A stretch of DNA of 64,000 nucleotides from Neolewinella aquimaris (GCF_014197245.1 NZ_JACIFF010000011.1:62001-126000), one strand, 5' to 3'. Counted from the stretch's first letter, positions 14,735-24,779 are shown. Notes: a model not told the origin generated them from the sequence alone. Translations and numbers: made by a program.

Positions 14735-17700
14735 ATGAAAGGATTTCTACTGTTCTGTTCCTTCTTGCTTGCCGCCGTGACCCTTACTGCCCAGACTGCC
14801 CTGTCGGGTAAAGTGATCGACGTTGATGCCGACAATGAACCACTGGCCTTTGCCGCCGTATCGCTGTTTCGGGAGGGTTCGTTCTTCCAGGGGACAACGA
14901 CCGACCTTAACGGGAACTACTTCTTTTCGAATATCGATCCGGCCACCTACGACGTCGAAGTCAACTTCACCGGCTACCCCCCTACGAAGATTACCGGGAT
15001 ACCCGTGCTGCCGGGTCGGACCAATGTCGCGGATATTGAAGTGACCAACGAGGGCGGGGTAAACCTGGAAGTCGTGGTGGTGACCGATTACCAGATCCCA
15101 CTGATCGAGATCGACAATACGACCAGCGGGCAGACCATTACCTCCGAGGAAATTCAGCGGCTGCCGACCCGCAACATCAACCAACTGGCTTCGATCACCG
15201 CCGGCGCTGCATCGTCCGATGAAGGGAGTGCGATTACCATTCGGGGATCACGCTCCAACGCCACGAACTACTACGTCGACGGTGTGCGAGTACAGGGCAG
15301 CCTACTCCCGGAGTCGGAGATCGAACAGCTGCAGGTAATTACCGGGGGACTTGAGGCGCGCTACGGTGACGTTACCGGCGGTATTATTTCAGTCACGACG
15401 AAAGGGCCGAGTAGCGAATACAGCGTAAGTGCCGAGGTGGAAACAAGTGAGGGCCTTGACGCTTACGGCAACAGCCTGGCCGGAGTGGCTATTTCGGGAC
15501 CAATTATCAAGCGGGGAGCGGACCGGGCTATTCTCGGCTTCCGACTGAGTGGCCGCTACACCTACCAAACGGACGACGACCCGAGTGCCGTGCCGGTGTA
15601 CCGTGCCCGGGAAGACGTGATCAGGGACCTCGAAGCCAATCCGGTGATCGTGCGGAACGGGCTGCCAACCGTAGCCGCGGACTTTCTGAACAACGGCGAC
15701 GTGGATGCGCTGGCGACCCGCCCTTACGAGGACCGCAGCCAACTGAACTTGAACGGTAAGCTGGATGCCCGTTTAAGTGATGCGATCGACGTTTCGCTTT
15801 CGGGGTTTTACGGCACGCTGGACAATCGGTTCACTCCCAGTGAAAATTTTGGCCTGACGTGGCGTACGTACAATGCCGCCCGGAATCCGACGTCGGAAGA
15901 CAAAGACTACCGGGCCAATTTTCGCTTCCGCCACCGACTCGGGGGAGCGGGCCGTGCCGGTGAGTCCGGCAGCAATGCCAGCCTGATACAGAACGCCAGC
16001 TACGTCCTGCAACTAGGCATAGAAAACAACAAGCTCGGTGTCGATGACCCGGTGCATCAAGACCGAATTTTCGACTACGGCTACGTAGGTAGCTTCGACA
16101 TCGATTACATCCCCGTGTTTAACATCGAGCGGGATGAGACGGGTGCGGCTATCGGTGCCGTCCAGGCGGATTACCGTGGCGTGTTACGCAACTACGATCC
16201 CAGCAATTCGGTAAACCCGGTGCTGTCCAACTACAACAACTACTTGGGGTATAGCGGAGATCAGATCTTTACCGACGAAACCTACGGACTGATCGGACTG
16301 CAGCAGGTCACGGAGGAGGGCAATCCAATACCAACCCTAGACCAATTTGCCGCGATCAATGGCCGTACCCAGGCGCTATTCCGTGACAGTTGGGGGTTCC
16401 ACCAGAACGTCGGTACGGTGTACAACCAGTTGTTTAATTCGGACAACGACACCTACACGCTGCAGGCGAACGCAAACTTTGAGTTGGTGCCGGGTGATTC
16501 GGACAAAAGCCGACACAGCGTCCAGTTTGGAGTGGTGTACGAACAGCGGGTCAACCGCTCCTACCGGCTCAGTCCGGTTGGGTTATGGACTACCGGCCGC
16601 CAGTTAGTCAATCGCCACCTGAATGCGGTCGATCCAGCAAACCGGGTATTGGAGACCATCGACGTCAGCCTGGGGGAGGGGACGCTGGGTTACCGGGGGC
16701 CGGCGACGGTAGTGGCACCGACCATCGAGGCGGATGCCGGCACCTTTTACCGGCGCATCCGGGAGGACCTCGGAGTTCCGCTGGATCAGTTCGTGAACAT
16801 CGACGGACTTACCCCCGACCAGCTTTCTCTCGACCAATTCAGTGCGCAGGAACTCACTTTCGCTAACCTCGTCGACTACGTGGGGTACGACTACCTCGGC
16901 AACGAAACCGACGGTACGTTCGAGGATTTTTTTGCCGTCGATCCCGTTACGGGTCAGCGCAACTTTACGGTGGGGCCGAACCGTCCGATCTACGCGGCGG
17001 CTTACCTACAGGATAAATTCACCATCAACAATATGATCTTCCGGGTGGGGGTACGGGCCGATCGCTACGATGCCAACACGAAGGTGCTGAAGGATCCGTA
17101 CAGCCTCTACGATATCATCGGGGCGGAAGATTTTCACGCCAACTTCGGAGGGGAACGCCCGGGAAACATCGGCGCGGATTACCGGGTGTACACCACCGAC
17201 GAAACGAGCGACCAGGTGCAGGCTTACCGGGACGGGGACAACTGGTTCCAGGCCGACGGTACGCCGACCAACGGTCCCCAGGAGATCGAGGGTATCCGGA
17301 CGGGGCTGGTGTTCCCGCGATACGCCAACCCGGCGGCGCAGGCTTCCAACAATTTTATTAAGTCGGAGGAGTTTACCGTGGCCACCTCATTCAAGGATTA
17401 CGATGCGCAGCTGAACGTGATGCCCCGCCTAGCTTTTTCCTTCCCCATTTCCGGAGAGGCGAATTTCTTTGCTCACTACGACGTACTCATTCAGCGCCCC
17501 GCGAGCAACACCCTGGCAACCGCCCTCGACTACTACTACTTCGTGGAGCGTACCGGAAGCACCTTCAACAACCCGGCGCTGCGTCCGGAGCGCACGATCG
17601 ATTACGAAGTCGGGTTCAAAACCAAGATCAGCAATACCTCGGCCCTGACGCTGGCGGCATACTATAAGGAATTGCGGGATATGGTCCAGCTGAGAACTTA

Positions 17701-18424
17701 CTTTCCGGTGCCGATCGTCAATCAGTACACCACCTACGACAACCAGGATTTCGGCACGGTCAAGGGATTTAGCTTTACCTATGACCTGCGCCGGACGAGC
17801 AACGTGACGGTGAACGCCAACTATACGCTGCAATTCGCCGATGGTACCGGATCGAATGCGACCAGCCAGCGCGGCCTTACCAACCGGGGCAATTTGCGGA
17901 CCCTATTTCCCCTAAGTTTTGACGAGCGACACCGGTTCAATCTGGTGCTGGACTACCGCTTCGACAGCCGCAGCGGCACGCCGAAGTGGCTCAACGATTC
18001 GGGAATCAATATTCAGGGAAGCAGCGTGTCCGGACGGCCCTACACGGCCACCTTTATCCCGCAGGAGCTGGGGGGAACCGGCACCCGCGGCGCCATCAAC
18101 GGGAGCCGAAACCCGTGGAACTTTACGCTCAACGGCCAGGTGGAGAAGAACTTCGTAATCGCCGGCCGGTCACGACTCAATGTCTACTTCCGGGTCAGTA
18201 ATATTCTCGACCGCCGCAACATCATCGGGGTGTACAGCGCCACCGGCTCTCCCGACGATCCGGGTTTTCTGCAGAGCAGTTACGGACGCGAGCAACTGGA
18301 AAGCATAGAGAACGAAAGCCGACCGGTGCAGAGTTATCTTGACTCCTACCAGTGGCGTGTGCTGAATCCCGATTTATTCAGTCTTCCCCGCCGCATGTTC
18401 GTCGGGCTTCGCTTCGGTATCTGA
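14735..18424 (+). CDS. TonB-dependent receptor with CarboxypepD-reg domain
   Basis: A 1229-aa outer-membrane protein. It has a signal peptide (residues 1-20, ending LTAQ), a carboxypeptidase-regulatory-like domain (about 21-105) and a TonB-box-like LEVVVVTDY. The plug follows, with TITSEEIQRLPTRNINQL, ITIRGSRSNATNYYVDGVR and a YGDVTGGIISVTTKG closing, and then a large barrel ending RMFVGLRFGI. No SusD gene follows. Instead the next genes are a giant T9SS surface protein and a PorV/Q-like barrel, all on one strand. The substrate is unknown. Confidence 0.93.
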   Translation: MKGFLLFCSFLLAAVTLTAQTALSGKVIDVDADNEPLAFAAVSLFREGSFFQGTTTDLNGNYFFSNIDPATYDVEVNFTGYPPTKITGIPVLPGRTNVADIEVTNEGGVNLEVVVVTDYQIPLIEIDNTTSGQTITSEEIQRLPTRNINQLASITAGAASSDEGSAITIRGSRSNATNYYVDGVRVQGSLLPESEIEQLQVITGGLEARYGDVTGGIISVTTKGPSSEYSVSAEVETSEGLDAYGNSLAGVAISGPIIKRGADRAILGFRLSGRYTYQTDDDPSAVPVYRAREDVIRDLEANPVIVRNGLPTVAADFLNNGDVDALATRPYEDRSQLNLNGKLDARLSDAIDVSLSGFYGTLDNRFTPSENFGLTWRTYNAARNPTSEDKDYRANFRFRHRLGGAGRAGESGSNASLIQNASYVLQLGIENNKLGVDDPVHQDRIFDYGYVGSFDIDYIPVFNIERDETGAAIGAVQADYRGVLRNYDPSNSVNPVLSNYNNYLGYSGDQIFTDETYGLIGLQQVTEEGNPIPTLDQFAAINGRTQALFRDSWGFHQNVGTVYNQLFNSDNDTYTLQANANFELVPGDSDKSRHSVQFGVVYEQRVNRSYRLSPVGLWTTGRQLVNRHLNAVDPANRVLETIDVSLGEGTLGYRGPATVVAPTIEADAGTFYRRIREDLGVPLDQFVNIDGLTPDQLSLDQFSAQELTFANLVDYVGYDYLGNETDGTFEDFFAVDPVTGQRNFTVGPNRPIYAAAYLQDKFTINNMIFRVGVRADRYDANTKVLKDPYSLYDIIGAEDFHANFGGERPGNIGADYRVYTTDETSDQVQAYRDGDNWFQADGTPTNGPQEIEGIRTGLVFPRYANPAAQASNNFIKSEEFTVATSFKDYDAQLNVMPRLAFSFPISGEANFFAHYDVLIQRPASNTLATALDYYYFVERTGSTFNNPALRPERTIDYEVGFKTKISNTSALTLAAYYKELRDMVQLRTYFPVPIVNQYTTYDNQDFGTVKGFSFTYDLRRTSNVTVNANYTLQFADGTGSNATSQRGLTNRGNLRTLFPLSFDERHRFNLVLDYRFDSRSGTPKWLNDSGINIQGSSVSGRPYTATFIPQELGGTGTRGAINGSRNPWNFTLNGQVEKNFVIAGRSRLNVYFRVSNILDRRNIIGVYSATGSPDDPGFLQSSYGREQLESIENESRPVQSYLDSYQWRVLNPDLFSLPRRMFVGLRFGI

Positions 18425-18471
18425 TGCCCTACTTCCACCACCCCCGACCAGTGTATTCTAAACCGTTCGCT

Positions 18472-21400
18472 ATGCGATTGTCCTCCTTACTTCCCTTTCC
18501 GCTACTGGTAGCCGGCCTGCTGTTGCCGCTGGCGCTCGGAGCTACGAAAGGTCCGGACGACGGAAAGCCCCGGCGCGTTACCCCGTCCGAGCAGCAACGG
18601 ATCGAGTTCCGCGAGGCCTGCGACAACGCCACCCGGCAGACGGAGATGGAAATCAACAACGTACGCGCCAGACTCACTACGGGGGGCGATGTTTGGTGGG
18701 ATGGATCAAATGGACGGTACATCGTGCCCAAGCCCCCGCCCGGCGTTCCCGAGGTGAGCTCTATCTACGCCGGTGCCGTATGGTTGGGTGGAAGGGACCC
18801 GGGCGGCGGACTGAAGGTAGCCGCCCAGGACTACGGACGGGGAAGTGGACAGTTTGACTACTATCCCGGTCCGCTTACCCCGCAGGGCACCATTCAACGG
18901 GATACCTGCGAGCGCTGGGACCGGTTCTTTACCGTAAAGGGCGACGACATTCGGGCTTTCCTAGCAACCTATAACGCTGCCGTCCAGGCGGAATCGCTAC
19001 CAATCGATTTGGAAGACATTCCGCGGGCCATTTTAGGCTGGCCATCCGTCGGGAACCCTTACTTCGCGGAGATCAACGGCTTTCAATTGCCCAACCCCAA
19101 CGAGGGTGGGGGGCTGGCGGGCTTCTGGGACCAGGACCTTGACGGTATTTACGACCCCACCCTTGGTGATTATCCCATCATTGAAGTGCGGGGCTGTAAC
19201 CAACTTCCCCAGTTTCCGGATGAGATGACTTTCTGGATATACAACGACGCCGGAAATACCCACCGGCAGTCGAATACCCCGCTGCAGATCCAGATGGAAG
19301 TACAGGTGCAGGCCTTCGCCTTCAGCTCCTCCGACGATCTTAACAACATGACCTTCCAGCGGTACAAACTCATCAACCGGGCCCAGGAAGACATTCTCGA
19401 TACCTACTTCGCCATGTGGGTGGATCCCGACCTAGGGTGTGCCAGCGACGATTACATCGGCAGCGACACCACCCGTTCCCTGGCTTACGTATACAACGAG
19501 GACGAACTGGACGGTGCCCAGGGGTGTACCTGCGACGGTGGAGTGGAGACCTACTGCGATGAAATTCCCATTCTCGGGGTGGACTATTTTCGGGGACCCC
19601 GGGCACCGGTATTTGACGTCAACGGAAACCAGATCGGCGAGCGAGAGCTCGGTATGAGTTCTTTCGTCTACTACAACAACGCCGGAGTCGGTGGTCCGCC
19701 GCTGGCCACTACGGACCCCAGTACCGCGGAAGAGTATTACAATTACTTACAGGGAAGGTGGCGGAACGGGTCGCCGCTTCAACGCGCCGGTGACGGGTAC
19801 GACGAGGGGGCGGTGGCTACCACCAATTACGCCTTTCCCGACCCACCCAACCAGAACGGATGGAATATGACGACCGAAAACCTGCCCTTCGGTGATCGGC
19901 GCACCATCCAGGCATCCGGGCCCTTTACCCTGCAGCCCGGTGCGGTCAACGAGCTGATCATCGGCGTAGTGTGGGTGCCCAATCAGACCTATCCCGCACC
20001 CTCCATTCAGCGGCTGCAGCAGGCCGATGACCTGGCGCAGTCCCTGTTCGATAACTGCTTTGACCGGCTGGACGGCCCGGATGCACCCGACGTAGACCTC
20101 CTGGAACTGGATCGGGAGATCGTGTTGTTGTTCTCTAACGATGAGGTGAGTAACAACTTTGAAGAATCGTACATCGAGCAGGGGTTGGGCATTCCCCGGG
20201 GGGAAGACAGCCTCTACCGCTTCGAGGGGTACCGGGTATTTCAGTTTTCGGGCCCGGATGTATCCCTGGCCGACATCGACGATCCGGACCGGGTCCGCGA
20301 GGTGGCCACTTACGACCTGTCGAACGGGGTGACCCGACTGTTTAACTGGTCCGGCCTGAGCGAAGACGAGCCCGACCGAAACCCGCTGGACCAAACGTAC
20401 TTCGTGCCGGAACTGCGGGTGAACGGGCCGGATGCGGGTATTCGGCACAGCCTGAGCATTACCCAGGATGCGTTCGCAAGTGGAAACGATACGCGGTTGA
20501 TCAACCACCGGCGCTACTACTTTACCGTCGTTGCTTACGCCTACAACAATTACAAAAGCTTCGACCCCTTTGACTTTACCGATCCCGGCCAGCCGATGCA
20601 GTACATCGGTTCCAGCCGCAACATCGGTGACCCCCTTACGGGCAGTGATTTCTACACTGCCATCCCCCGTCCAATCCTCGACCGGGATCTGATGGCCAGC
20701 TACGGAGATGGAGCTCGCGTGACCCGCCTGAGCGGAAAGGGGAACAACGGTAACTTCTTGGACATCAGCGCTGAAAGTCTGGCCGAAATTGAAGCTTCCT
20801 TTGCCGCCGGTGAGGAATACCGGGGCGAAATCACTTACGAACAGGGCAGCGGGCCGATCGACGTTTTTGTCGCCAACCCCCTCAACGTCCGCAACGGCGA
20901 ATTCGAGATCACTTTCGTCGATGGCAACATGGGCGACGAGGAACTGACGGCCCCGGTCAACTGGACCCTGCGCTGCCTCGACGACTGCGGCGTGCCGACC
21001 GTGGTGAGCGAACGGCCCATCAGTACGCCCAACGAGCAGATCGTCGGAGAGTACGGCTTCTCCATCCGTATCGGAGACGTTCCGGAACCCGGTATCCCGG
21101 GAACGGGACGCAACGGGGCCATCGGAGCAACCATCACTTACGACAGCTCGGACGCCCAGCCCTGGCTGATGTTCCTGCCGGACGATCTTTCCCTGCGCAC
21201 GGGGGTAACTTCCGTCGATGAAAACGTATTCGATTACGTCGCCACCGACGATTTTCAGGATCGTTTCTATTCCCTCGATCAGGACCGCGGTCTGTCTGAT
21301 CTGTTCCCCGGCGTCGTTCCCTACCGCTTGATGAACTGGCTGGAGAAGGACGATCGGGTGCCCTACATTTCGCCGGTTTACCTCTCCGAATTCCGGCTCA

Positions 21401-22578
21401 ACGACGGGGTGTCGCGCAATCAATCGCTGCAGGACCTGAATAACATTGACATCGTGTTCACGTCCGATAAATCGCTCTGGAGCCGCTGTCCCGTGGTCGA
21501 AACCAGCAACTACTTCTACCGCGACGCGGCTTACCGTGGGCAAGCGATCAAGCAGGAAGGCGACCGCCTCATGTTCGATACCCGGGATGCGCCGAGCGTG
21601 ACCCGCGAGGCGGGTGCGAACGGACTGCCGGCACCGGACAATACCATCGATCCGGCCTACCGCACCGGCATGGGGTGGTTCCCGGGTTATGCCATCGATG
21701 TGGAAACCGGTCAGCGGCTCGAGATTTTCTGGGGGGAAAACAGCACCTACGACGGTCGCCGTCTGGGGGATGTATACGTCGCACCGAGCAACGGAGACGA
21801 TATGATCTTCAATCCCTCCAACTCCACATTTATCAAGTCACCGATCAACGGACTGAGCATTTACGACTTCGTGGCCGGTGCCCAGCACTTCTTTTACGTG
21901 ACCAAGCAGCCCTACGATGGGGGCATCAGGCTCTACAACCGCCTTTCCCCCCGTACGAGCCCGAACTCTACCAGTAAGGTGCGCGCCTTGCAGGAGGTCA
22001 CCTGGGCCGGCTTTCCCCTGCTCGCCCCCGGTGCTCAGTTGAAGTCTTACGCGGACGGCATCATTCCCACCGACGTGACGATCAAACTACGGGTCAACAG
22101 CGCCTTTGCCTATGCGGAAGGGGTACCGGGAAGCAACGGCTATCCGACCTACCGGTTTGTCATCGAGGGCAAACAGCCGACAACGGAACTCGACGAGGCC
22201 CTCACCAACCGGGCGCTCGACATGATCAACGTCGTGCCCAATCCGTATTATGGGTTCAGTGTCTACGAAGACAGCCAGTTCGAAACGAACGTAAAGGTGA
22301 CTAACCTACCGGCCAAGGCCACGGTTACAATTTACTCCCTTGACGGCAAATTCATTCGCCAGTACAACCGCGACGAAACCGCAGCCATGCTCCGCGGTAC
22401 GAACCGACCGGTGGGCGAGCGACAGATTTCTCCCGCGCTGGAGTGGGACCTAAAGAACCAGAAGGGCATCCCGGTTGCGAGTGGCGTATACCTCATTCAC
22501 GTGAATGCTCCCGGCTACGGCGAACGGACCCTGAAGTTCTTCGGTGTTCAGCGGCAGTTCGATCCTTCGGGTTTATAA
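18472..22578 (+). CDS. giant T9SS-secreted surface protein
   Basis: A 1368-aa exported protein. The start at 18472 gives a clean signal peptide (MRLSSLLPFPLLVAGLLLPL); an earlier ATG at 18424 overlaps the receptor stop as TGATG. The body contains aspartate-rich, calcium-site-like stretches (FWDQDLDGIYDPTLGDYP) and conserved blocks such as FAMWVDPDLGC and GSDTTRSLAYVYN, plus paired cysteines. The last 120 residues look like a T9SS sorting domain: VVPNPYYGFSVYED, KVTNLPAKATVTIYSLDG, and IPVASGVYLIHV. No enzyme motif is recognised. It probably sits on the cell surface, with the upstream receptor and downstream PorV/Q-like barrel as partners. Confidence 0.8.
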   Translation: MRLSSLLPFPLLVAGLLLPLALGATKGPDDGKPRRVTPSEQQRIEFREACDNATRQTEMEINNVRARLTTGGDVWWDGSNGRYIVPKPPPGVPEVSSIYAGAVWLGGRDPGGGLKVAAQDYGRGSGQFDYYPGPLTPQGTIQRDTCERWDRFFTVKGDDIRAFLATYNAAVQAESLPIDLEDIPRAILGWPSVGNPYFAEINGFQLPNPNEGGGLAGFWDQDLDGIYDPTLGDYPIIEVRGCNQLPQFPDEMTFWIYNDAGNTHRQSNTPLQIQMEVQVQAFAFSSSDDLNNMTFQRYKLINRAQEDILDTYFAMWVDPDLGCASDDYIGSDTTRSLAYVYNEDELDGAQGCTCDGGVETYCDEIPILGVDYFRGPRAPVFDVNGNQIGERELGMSSFVYYNNAGVGGPPLATTDPSTAEEYYNYLQGRWRNGSPLQRAGDGYDEGAVATTNYAFPDPPNQNGWNMTTENLPFGDRRTIQASGPFTLQPGAVNELIIGVVWVPNQTYPAPSIQRLQQADDLAQSLFDNCFDRLDGPDAPDVDLLELDREIVLLFSNDEVSNNFEESYIEQGLGIPRGEDSLYRFEGYRVFQFSGPDVSLADIDDPDRVREVATYDLSNGVTRLFNWSGLSEDEPDRNPLDQTYFVPELRVNGPDAGIRHSLSITQDAFASGNDTRLINHRRYYFTVVAYAYNNYKSFDPFDFTDPGQPMQYIGSSRNIGDPLTGSDFYTAIPRPILDRDLMASYGDGARVTRLSGKGNNGNFLDISAESLAEIEASFAAGEEYRGEITYEQGSGPIDVFVANPLNVRNGEFEITFVDGNMGDEELTAPVNWTLRCLDDCGVPTVVSERPISTPNEQIVGEYGFSIRIGDVPEPGIPGTGRNGAIGATITYDSSDAQPWLMFLPDDLSLRTGVTSVDENVFDYVATDDFQDRFYSLDQDRGLSDLFPGVVPYRLMNWLEKDDRVPYISPVYLSEFRLNDGVSRNQSLQDLNNIDIVFTSDKSLWSRCPVVETSNYFYRDAAYRGQAIKQEGDRLMFDTRDAPSVTREAGANGLPAPDNTIDPAYRTGMGWFPGYAIDVETGQRLEIFWGENSTYDGRRLGDVYVAPSNGDDMIFNPSNSTFIKSPINGLSIYDFVAGAQHFFYVTKQPYDGGIRLYNRLSPRTSPNSTSKVRALQEVTWAGFPLLAPGAQLKSYADGIIPTDVTIKLRVNSAFAYAEGVPGSNGYPTYRFVIEGKQPTTELDEALTNRALDMINVVPNPYYGFSVYEDSQFETNVKVTNLPAKATVTIYSLDGKFIRQYNRDETAAMLRGTNRPVGERQISPALEWDLKNQKGIPVASGVYLIHVNAPGYGERTLKFFGVQRQFDPSGL

Positions 22579-22606
22579 TTCATTGCACCTGCGTCCCCGC
22601 AAAACG

Positions 22607-23680
22607 ATGTACGAAATGAAGCATATTTACTTCTTTGCGCTCTGTAGCCTGTGGTCGCTAAGCGTGCTGGCGGGCAACCCCGATCGGCAGGGAGAGGCCG
22701 GTGCCGCCCAGCTGCTGATGAATCCGTGGGCGCCCTCCGCCGGACTTCACTCCCTCGGTACCTCCTACGTGACCGGGGTAGAAGCGATGCGACTCAACCC
22801 CGCCGGTGTGAGCCGGTTTGCCGGCACCCAGGTCATGCTGGGCTACGCCAATTACCTGCAGGGCACGGATATTTCCATGCAGGCCATCGGCGTAACCAGT
22901 CAGGTAGGCAACGGTGGAGCCCTGGGGTTCAGCGTCATGAGTCTCGACTTCGGGGATATTGCCGTTACGACCACGGACCAGCCCGAGGGTACCGGCGCGC
23001 TGCTGAACCTGAGCTTCATCAACGTCGGACTTACCTACAGCCACCAGTTCGAAAACAAGGTGTCGGTGGGCATTACCCTGCGCGGGGTAAGCGAGGCGAC
23101 CAGCGACGTAAGTTCCTTCGGCTTCGCCATCGACGCGGGGGTACAGTACGTTACCGGGGAAAAGGAGGAGTTCAAGTTTGGACTAAGCCTCCGCAACGTC
23201 GGCTCCCGCATGGCCTACGGCGGTCAGGCGCTGGCCACGGAGGCGCCGAACCCGGATCCCTCCGCAGACTACAAACTGACCCTCGAACAACGCTCGGCGG
23301 GCTTCGAAATGCCTTCCGTGCTTAACATCGGGGCGAGCTACGACTTTTTGTCCTCGATCGAAGACCAGCGGGTCACCCTCGTAGGCAACTTTACGGCAAA
23401 TTCCTTCAGCCGCGATCAACTGGGCGCGGGACTGGAGTACGCCTTCCGCGAGCAGTTTATCGCCAGGGTGGGGTACCGGACCGATCTGGACGCCTCCACC
23501 GCAAGTGAGGGCACGGCCGCCGACGAATCTCCGCTCTACGACGGCATAAGCGCGGGAGCAAGCCTACGTGTGCCGTTTCGAAAGGGGGACCCTACCCGGC
23601 GGTTTAGCGTCGACTATGCCTACCGCAGCACCCGGGTATACAACGGCACCCATAATGTCGGGCTGAGCCTGTCGTTTTAG
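22607..23680 (+). CDS. PorV/PorQ family outer membrane protein
   Basis: A 357-aa protein with a signal peptide (MYEMKHIYFFALCSLWSL, cut near LAGN) and the FadL-like PorV/PorQ pattern: an early LLMNPWAPSAGLHSLGTSY, EAMRLNPAGVSRF, and regular barrel strands to the terminal VGLSLSF. PorV carries T9SS clients to the cell-surface attachment complex, and PorQ acts in the same pathway. This copy lies 28 bases after a T9SS client gene and may be a dedicated partner. The start is 22607 or 22616; 22607 has the better A-rich upstream context. Confidence 0.85.
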   Translation: MYEMKHIYFFALCSLWSLSVLAGNPDRQGEAGAAQLLMNPWAPSAGLHSLGTSYVTGVEAMRLNPAGVSRFAGTQVMLGYANYLQGTDISMQAIGVTSQVGNGGALGFSVMSLDFGDIAVTTTDQPEGTGALLNLSFINVGLTYSHQFENKVSVGITLRGVSEATSDVSSFGFAIDAGVQYVTGEKEEFKFGLSLRNVGSRMAYGGQALATEAPNPDPSADYKLTLEQRSAGFEMPSVLNIGASYDFLSSIEDQRVTLVGNFTANSFSRDQLGAGLEYAFREQFIARVGYRTDLDASTASEGTAADESPLYDGISAGASLRVPFRKGDPTRRFSVDYAYRSTRVYNGTHNVGLSLSF

Positions 23681-23696
23681 GGGCCGAACGGGGGGG

Positions 23697-23727
23697 TTGG
23701 AATAGTACCCGGAAATCCCTATCTTTG
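23697..23727 (+). promoter_or_regulatory. promoter before the greA leader (TTG-N20-TAtcTTTG)
   Basis: TTG at 23697-23699 and TATCTTTG at 23720-23727 with a 20-base spacer give a full match to both boxes. Transcription should start near 23732-23734, about 175 bases before greA. Confidence 0.75.
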
Positions 23728-23732
23728 GCATT

Positions 23733-23782
23733 CAAGTATTATCAGTGGCGTTCCTACCAATCGTGGGAACGTCGCTTTTTTT
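23733..23782 (+). ncRNA. candidate short leader RNA upstream of greA
   Basis: If transcription starts about six bases after the TATCTTTG box and stops at the T-run, a roughly 50-base RNA results. It would consist of a short 5' part plus one hairpin. The layout resembles the E. coli greA leader, where a terminator releases the small RNA GraL. This is inferred from position and structure only. Confidence 0.35.
23749..23782 (+). terminator. intrinsic terminator or attenuator in the greA leader
   Basis: CGTTCCTAC (23749-23757) pairs with GTGGGAACG (23763-23771, one G-T pair) around a 5-base loop, and seven T residues follow at 23776-23782. It lies downstream of a promoter and 128 bases before greA. 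It could either end transcription from the PorV-like operon or attenuate greA. Confidence 0.65.
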
Positions 23783-23910
23783 GGTTCTCTCTCCATTCAA
23801 CCCTACGCTCACGGGCAGAGGACTTTCACCTACGGCAAGCAGGGTTTTAACCAATCTCCCTCGGGGGGGAAGGGTAGGAAGCGACTGTTTAAACGAATAA
23901 ACCCACTATC

Positions 23911-24384
23911 ATGGCAGGAATGCATTATCTGTCGCAAGAAGGATTCGATCGGCTTCGTGCCGAACTGGACGAGCTCAAGACCAACGGGCGCGCCAGGGTG
24001 GCCAGTGCCATTGCCGAGGCGCGCGAAAAGGGTGACCTTTCGGAAAACGCGGAATACGACGCCGCCAAGGACGCACAGGGGCTACTGGAAATGAAGATCA
24101 ACGAACTCGAAAAGGTGATGGCCAACGCCCGCGTACTGGACTCCAGCCAGCTGGATACCAGCAAAGTGACCGTAATGAGCAAGGTGACCATCCAGAACGT
24201 AAAGAACAAGGCCGAGCTGGTGTACCACCTCGTTGCCGAAAGCGAGGCCGATCTGAAGGCGAAAAAGATCTCCGTAAACAGTCCCATGGGCCAGGGCCTG
24301 CTGGGTAAGAAGGTCGGCGACATCGCGGAGGTAAAAACCCCGAACGGGTCCATCAAATTTAAGATCAAGAACATCTCCATCTAG
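23911..24384 (+). CDS. greA: transcription elongation factor GreA
   Basis: The 157-aa factor rescues backtracked RNA polymerase by stimulating cleavage of the transcript. The N-terminal coiled coil carries the tip acidic motif in GDLSENAEYDAA (about 42-53), and the C-terminal FKBP-like domain has SPMGQGLLGKKVGD. Length is typical. It is preceded by a promoter-plus-terminator leader and followed by the HIT gene with a one-base TAGTG overlap, so the two are translationally coupled. Confidence 0.97.
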   Translation: MAGMHYLSQEGFDRLRAELDELKTNGRARVASAIAEAREKGDLSENAEYDAAKDAQGLLEMKINELEKVMANARVLDSSQLDTSKVTVMSKVTIQNVKNKAELVYHLVAESEADLKAKKISVNSPMGQGLLGKKVGDIAEVKTPNGSIKFKIKNISI

Positions 24385-24779
24385 TGGCCTCCATCTTCAC
24401 CCGCATCATCCGGGGCGAACTGCCTTCCTATACGGTAGCCGAAACGGACGACTTCATTGCCTTCCTCGACGTCCGCCCAATGGTCGAAGGACACCTCCTC
24501 TGCGTACCCAAGCGCGAGGTCGATTATTATTACGATCTGACCGACGAAGAGCTTACCGCGCTTACCCTATTTACCAAACGCGTAGCCCGTGGCCTCAAAG
24601 CCGCCGTCGACTGCGAGCGCATCGCCAATGGCGTGCTGGGCCTGGAGGTTCCCCACGTTCACGTCCACCTGGTGCCGGTAAATCATACCAGCGACTTCCG
24701 TTTTGGTAAGGTAATCGAGGTGAGCGAGGCAAGAATGGAGGAACTCCGGCAGCAAATCAGCGCGGCCATCGACGCTTAA
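24384..24779 (+). CDS. HIT family nucleotide-binding protein
   Basis: A 131-aa histidine-triad protein starting with a GTG that overlaps the greA stop (TAGTG). The first block is IFTRIIRGELPSYTVAETDD and the catalytic triad is HVHVHLVP (about 91-98). HIT proteins hydrolyse purine nucleoside phosphoramidates or adenylates. It is co-transcribed with greA. Its last four bases overlap the end of the convergent Lon-N-like gene. Confidence 0.92.
   Translation: MASIFTRIIRGELPSYTVAETDDFIAFLDVRPMVEGHLLCVPKREVDYYYDLTDEELTALTLFTKRVARGLKAAVDCERIANGVLGLEVPHVHVHLVPVNHTSDFRFGKVIEVSEARMEELRQQISAAIDA

Noticed and set aside
19747-21543. A 598-codon open frame on the minus strand
   Set aside because: It lies fully inside the T9SS surface-protein gene, whose frame has clear motifs; the antisense frame shows no domain.
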